A stretch of 15,686 nt of DNA, taken from NCBI GenBank assembly GCA_964423465.1, contig CAYRFK010000114.1, positions 1 through 15,686 of the forward strand, written 5' to 3'. Positions 14,901 through 15,686 of this stretch are shown here, piece after piece. The translations under genes and the position numbers were made by a program. Under the pieces are notes generated by a model. The model was not told the origin of the DNA and made no database searches. It saw only the letters and a list, made by a program, of their open reading frames with translations. Origin of the DNA: VGWF01 sp964423465. Its GTDB lineage: Bacteria; Verrucomicrobiota; Kiritimatiellia; PWTM01. Positions within the stretch are counted from its first letter, which is position 1. Each line of letters opens with the position of its first letter.

Positions 14901-15491
14901 CGGCAGGGCATGTCCGACGGCGAGACCGTGGCGGGATCCGGCAAGATCAACGCGGGCGACGACAACATCGAGGCGCGTCGCACCCAGGACTCCCCGCAGG
15001 CCGGCCAGGTGCAGGAGGAGGGGCATGCGGACGCCAAGGCGACCGGCGGCGGCAAGGGATCGGGCTACAGCGACCGCATGGGCATGTCCGGGACGGGCCC
15101 CCGCGAGGATGCGAAGACCAAGGCGCGGTCCGAACTCGGCATGCAGGCGATGCTGAGGAGGAATGCCGAGGCGCTGTATGCGAAGGCCTCGATGGCGCAT
15201 ATCCGCACGGGTTCGCTCGACGAGGCCGTGCGCGCGATGCGTCAGGCGGAGACCGCGATGCGCCGCGGCGATTCGATCCGCGAGGTGCGCGAACTCCAGC
15301 GCCGTGCCGCGGCGGCGCTGTCGCAGACCCAGGGCGAGATGGGCCCCGGGGTGTTCACGCCGGTCCCCGCATCGGCCGTCGCGGCGCCGATGGTCGATGC
15401 CCAGGAGGCGTCGACCGCCGAGGACGCTCCGCCGGCCTACCGGGATCTGGTGTCGGAGTACTTCCGGTCATTGAGCGAAGTGGCGCGGTGA
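11922..15491 (+). CDS. Very large DUF4175-like membrane coiled-coil protein
   Basis: 1189 residues. Membrane helices lie at about 25-47, 55-75 and 141-162, with the family-like stretch RLERAFPDLDNRLINYVQFA (88-107) between the second and third. The next 350 residues are beta-rich, Ig-like segments, presumably periplasmic (VVVAPGTVRALGGQPLTLSV, IRILTPTARVKLGPG, WDVIDDFGL). A long helical and coiled-coil region follows (about 530-945; strongest at 740-835). Residues about 945-1063 are Gly-, Asp- and Ser-rich and probably disordered. A last helical part (about 1065-1130) and a conserved-looking end (PPAYRDLVSEYFRSLSEVAR) close the protein. Proteins of this layout sit beside BatA-type vWA genes in PVC bacteria and are thought to be structural parts of the envelope complex; the exact role is unknown. 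Confidence 0.85.
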   Translation: MTGGRTAVDLVRLGCVVHAREAFRWLVLGVAAAGVVVSVAAVLDLVFRYERAGRIACFAALAVAAAAGVVVVVRTLVRRTTPEGIAARLERAFPDLDNRLINYVQFASVDTPDAMVSAYLTADPPDVRRLPASALGNRRAARIAAGGLLAASALMGGGWWWSGPAWTNAVMRVANPLSARPPSTMARIVVVAPGTVRALGGQPLTLSVRVEGKAGQPVSIELWPADDRRTTVDLGRLEGKGEESFEYALPRLTGDMGYRFRAGDAVAARHAVTLVPPPAFARLEARVEPPPYMQATGRVFNVLKERIAAPQGSMIRIEAEANRDLAAAEAGTVVSTSGLARAGSAVVWTGAMVAAASGPLSVSIADADGFRATCVADLDVAPDLPPLIRILTPTARVKLGPGSMPRIQWDVIDDFGLTAVAIEQVFPGETQKTATAVANWDIKAKRTFKQVWEGAGAEWPEKGRPLVYRVTATDNLPGAPTPRSLSTLVYFDSAATGAIVAARAAVAASGQTLAHLVELQKKNLDKTTVLEKASGAAPEAWTAVQAVQEDILRRAGALLADPTRPLGALEQVVRDLHTGPMREVVGIAARIPKTAEAERPALARRALTLESGILRALTAAEEGMDRVAAHRQITGLFALLDALVQGQGEALEGARKSADTSAQIARQLVAQQDRLAEDTGEFVRLCRRDSAEVAKTDANFAKIVEQVAQECETRKVSPTMVTAAGHLENNVAAKAVPLQTEALAHLKEFQTLLNKWRALDAQEKMESMRDAVEQAAEKMKKITDLQAKIVDAIRQTEQQKDRSDKDMEELDEELGELKGNMAESLLKIATDLHIFPELPVGNDMVADVFQIYEEVAQVPGSESTEAKELGLQKEDWILEALETATERLDDMEMWLVAQPDATKRNTENFDQQELPEIPVIPLASEIEDIIGDLLEQEEEIMNEADDSATNQGSADMAAGWGVAEGEFANFSAKGKSGNERPDHKDQDGRSLVGRQGMSDGETVAGSGKINAGDDNIEARRTQDSPQAGQVQEEGHADAKATGGGKGSGYSDRMGMSGTGPREDAKTKARSELGMQAMLRRNAEALYAKASMAHIRTGSLDEAVRAMRQAETAMRRGDSIREVRELQRRAAAALSQTQGEMGPGVFTPVPASAVAAPMVDAQEASTAEDAPPAYRDLVSEYFRSLSEVAR

Positions 15492-15511
15492 GAAGGAAGG
15501 CGAAAGTGGAG

Positions 15512-15558
15512 AACTCCAAATTCCAAGGAAGTGAGAATCGGATGGGAGTTTCTCACTT
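15512..15558. repeat. Second copy of the intergenic repeat, with hairpin, overlapping a gene start
   Basis: Positions 15512-15537 match the reverse complement of 11856-11881 at 25 of 26 positions. Within it, aagtgagaa (15529-15537) pairs perfectly with ttctcactt (15550-15558) around a 12-nt loop that contains the ATG of the next gene at 15542. The 14 nt ggagtttctcactt (15545-15558) also occur at 11876-11889. Confidence 0.8.
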
Positions 15559-15686
15559 GTCTTTCCTCCTTCTGTTGCTGGCCACTCTGCCGTCCTTCGG
15601 GGCGCCGCTGGATGTTCCGTGGGCTGTGGCGTCCGCGACGCACCGGTTCGAGGTCGAGATCGTTGACCCGCCGTCGGATTTGGAGG
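15542..15686 (+). CDS. Secreted protein, N-terminal fragment (cut by right edge)
   Basis: 48 codons are visible from the ATG at 15542 and the frame is still open at the edge. MGVSHLSFLLLLLATLPSFG is a clear signal peptide, followed by APLDVPWAVASATHRFEVEI, which begins an exported domain not recognised here. The gene follows the DUF4175-like gene after 50 bp on the same strand and is probably the next operon member. Only a weak GTGAG lies before the ATG; a GTG at 15506 in the same frame would lengthen the protein by 12 residues encoded by the repeat and spoil the signal peptide, so 15542 is preferred. Confidence 0.7.
   Translation, partial: MGVSHLSFLLLLLATLPSFGAPLDVPWAVASATHRFEVEIVDPPSDLE

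Overview
The window is GC-rich (about two thirds G+C) bacterial chromosome carrying two divergent gene groups. No tRNA, rRNA, CRISPR array, transposase or phage gene was seen. The gene content fits the PVC superphylum (Planctomycetota, Verrucomicrobiota, Kiritimatiellota or Lentisphaerota): a DUF58/BatA/von Willebrand A (vWA) membrane operon ending in a very large DUF4175-like coiled-coil protein, a secreted acetyl-xylan-esterase-like hydrolase, and low-complexity phased repeats in the intergenic gaps. This placement is an inference from gene content; no phylogenetic marker is present. A run of 10 N shows the sequence is a scaffold, probably a draft or metagenome assembly.

Left part, minus strand (1-4388). 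Reading in the direction of transcription: an aldo/keto reductase (4388-3201); a secreted two-domain alpha/beta hydrolase whose second domain looks catalytically dead (3104-1113); a membrane-anchored coiled-coil LysM protein with a good promoter and Shine-Dalgarno (SD) site of its own (1032-451); and a lipoprotein with a BamE/SmpA-like motif that runs off the left edge (401-1). The last two are probably one transcription unit.

Centre (4389-4696) is the divergent intergenic region. It holds candidate promoters in both directions, a perfect 10-bp GC hairpin and the assembly gap.

Right part, plus strand (4697-15686). A secreted protein of unknown function with a pseudopilin (GspG)-like patch comes first. 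A gap filled with 7-nt and then 8-nt phased degenerate repeats follows. Then come DUF58 (5686-6585), a BatA-type vWA protein (6591-8765) and a second vWA/glutamine-amidotransferase-like membrane protein (8762-10969), packed with a 5-bp gap and then an ATGA overlap. A small secreted carbohydrate-binding-like protein follows (11038-11727), then a 194-bp gap with an inverted repeat, then the 1189-residue DUF4175-like protein (11922-15491). A second copy of the same repeat overlaps the start of a further secreted protein cut by the right edge.

How the genes may work together: DUF58 and BatA-type proteins usually act with a MoxR AAA+ ATPase in an envelope-associated, metal-dependent (MIDAS) complex, perhaps chaperone-like. 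All three vWA proteins here keep the DxSxS metal motif. No MoxR gene lies in the window; the usual upstream position holds the GspG-like protein. The intergenic repeats, especially the copy that supplies the start codon and signal-peptide beginning of the last gene, are the least explained structures in the window.
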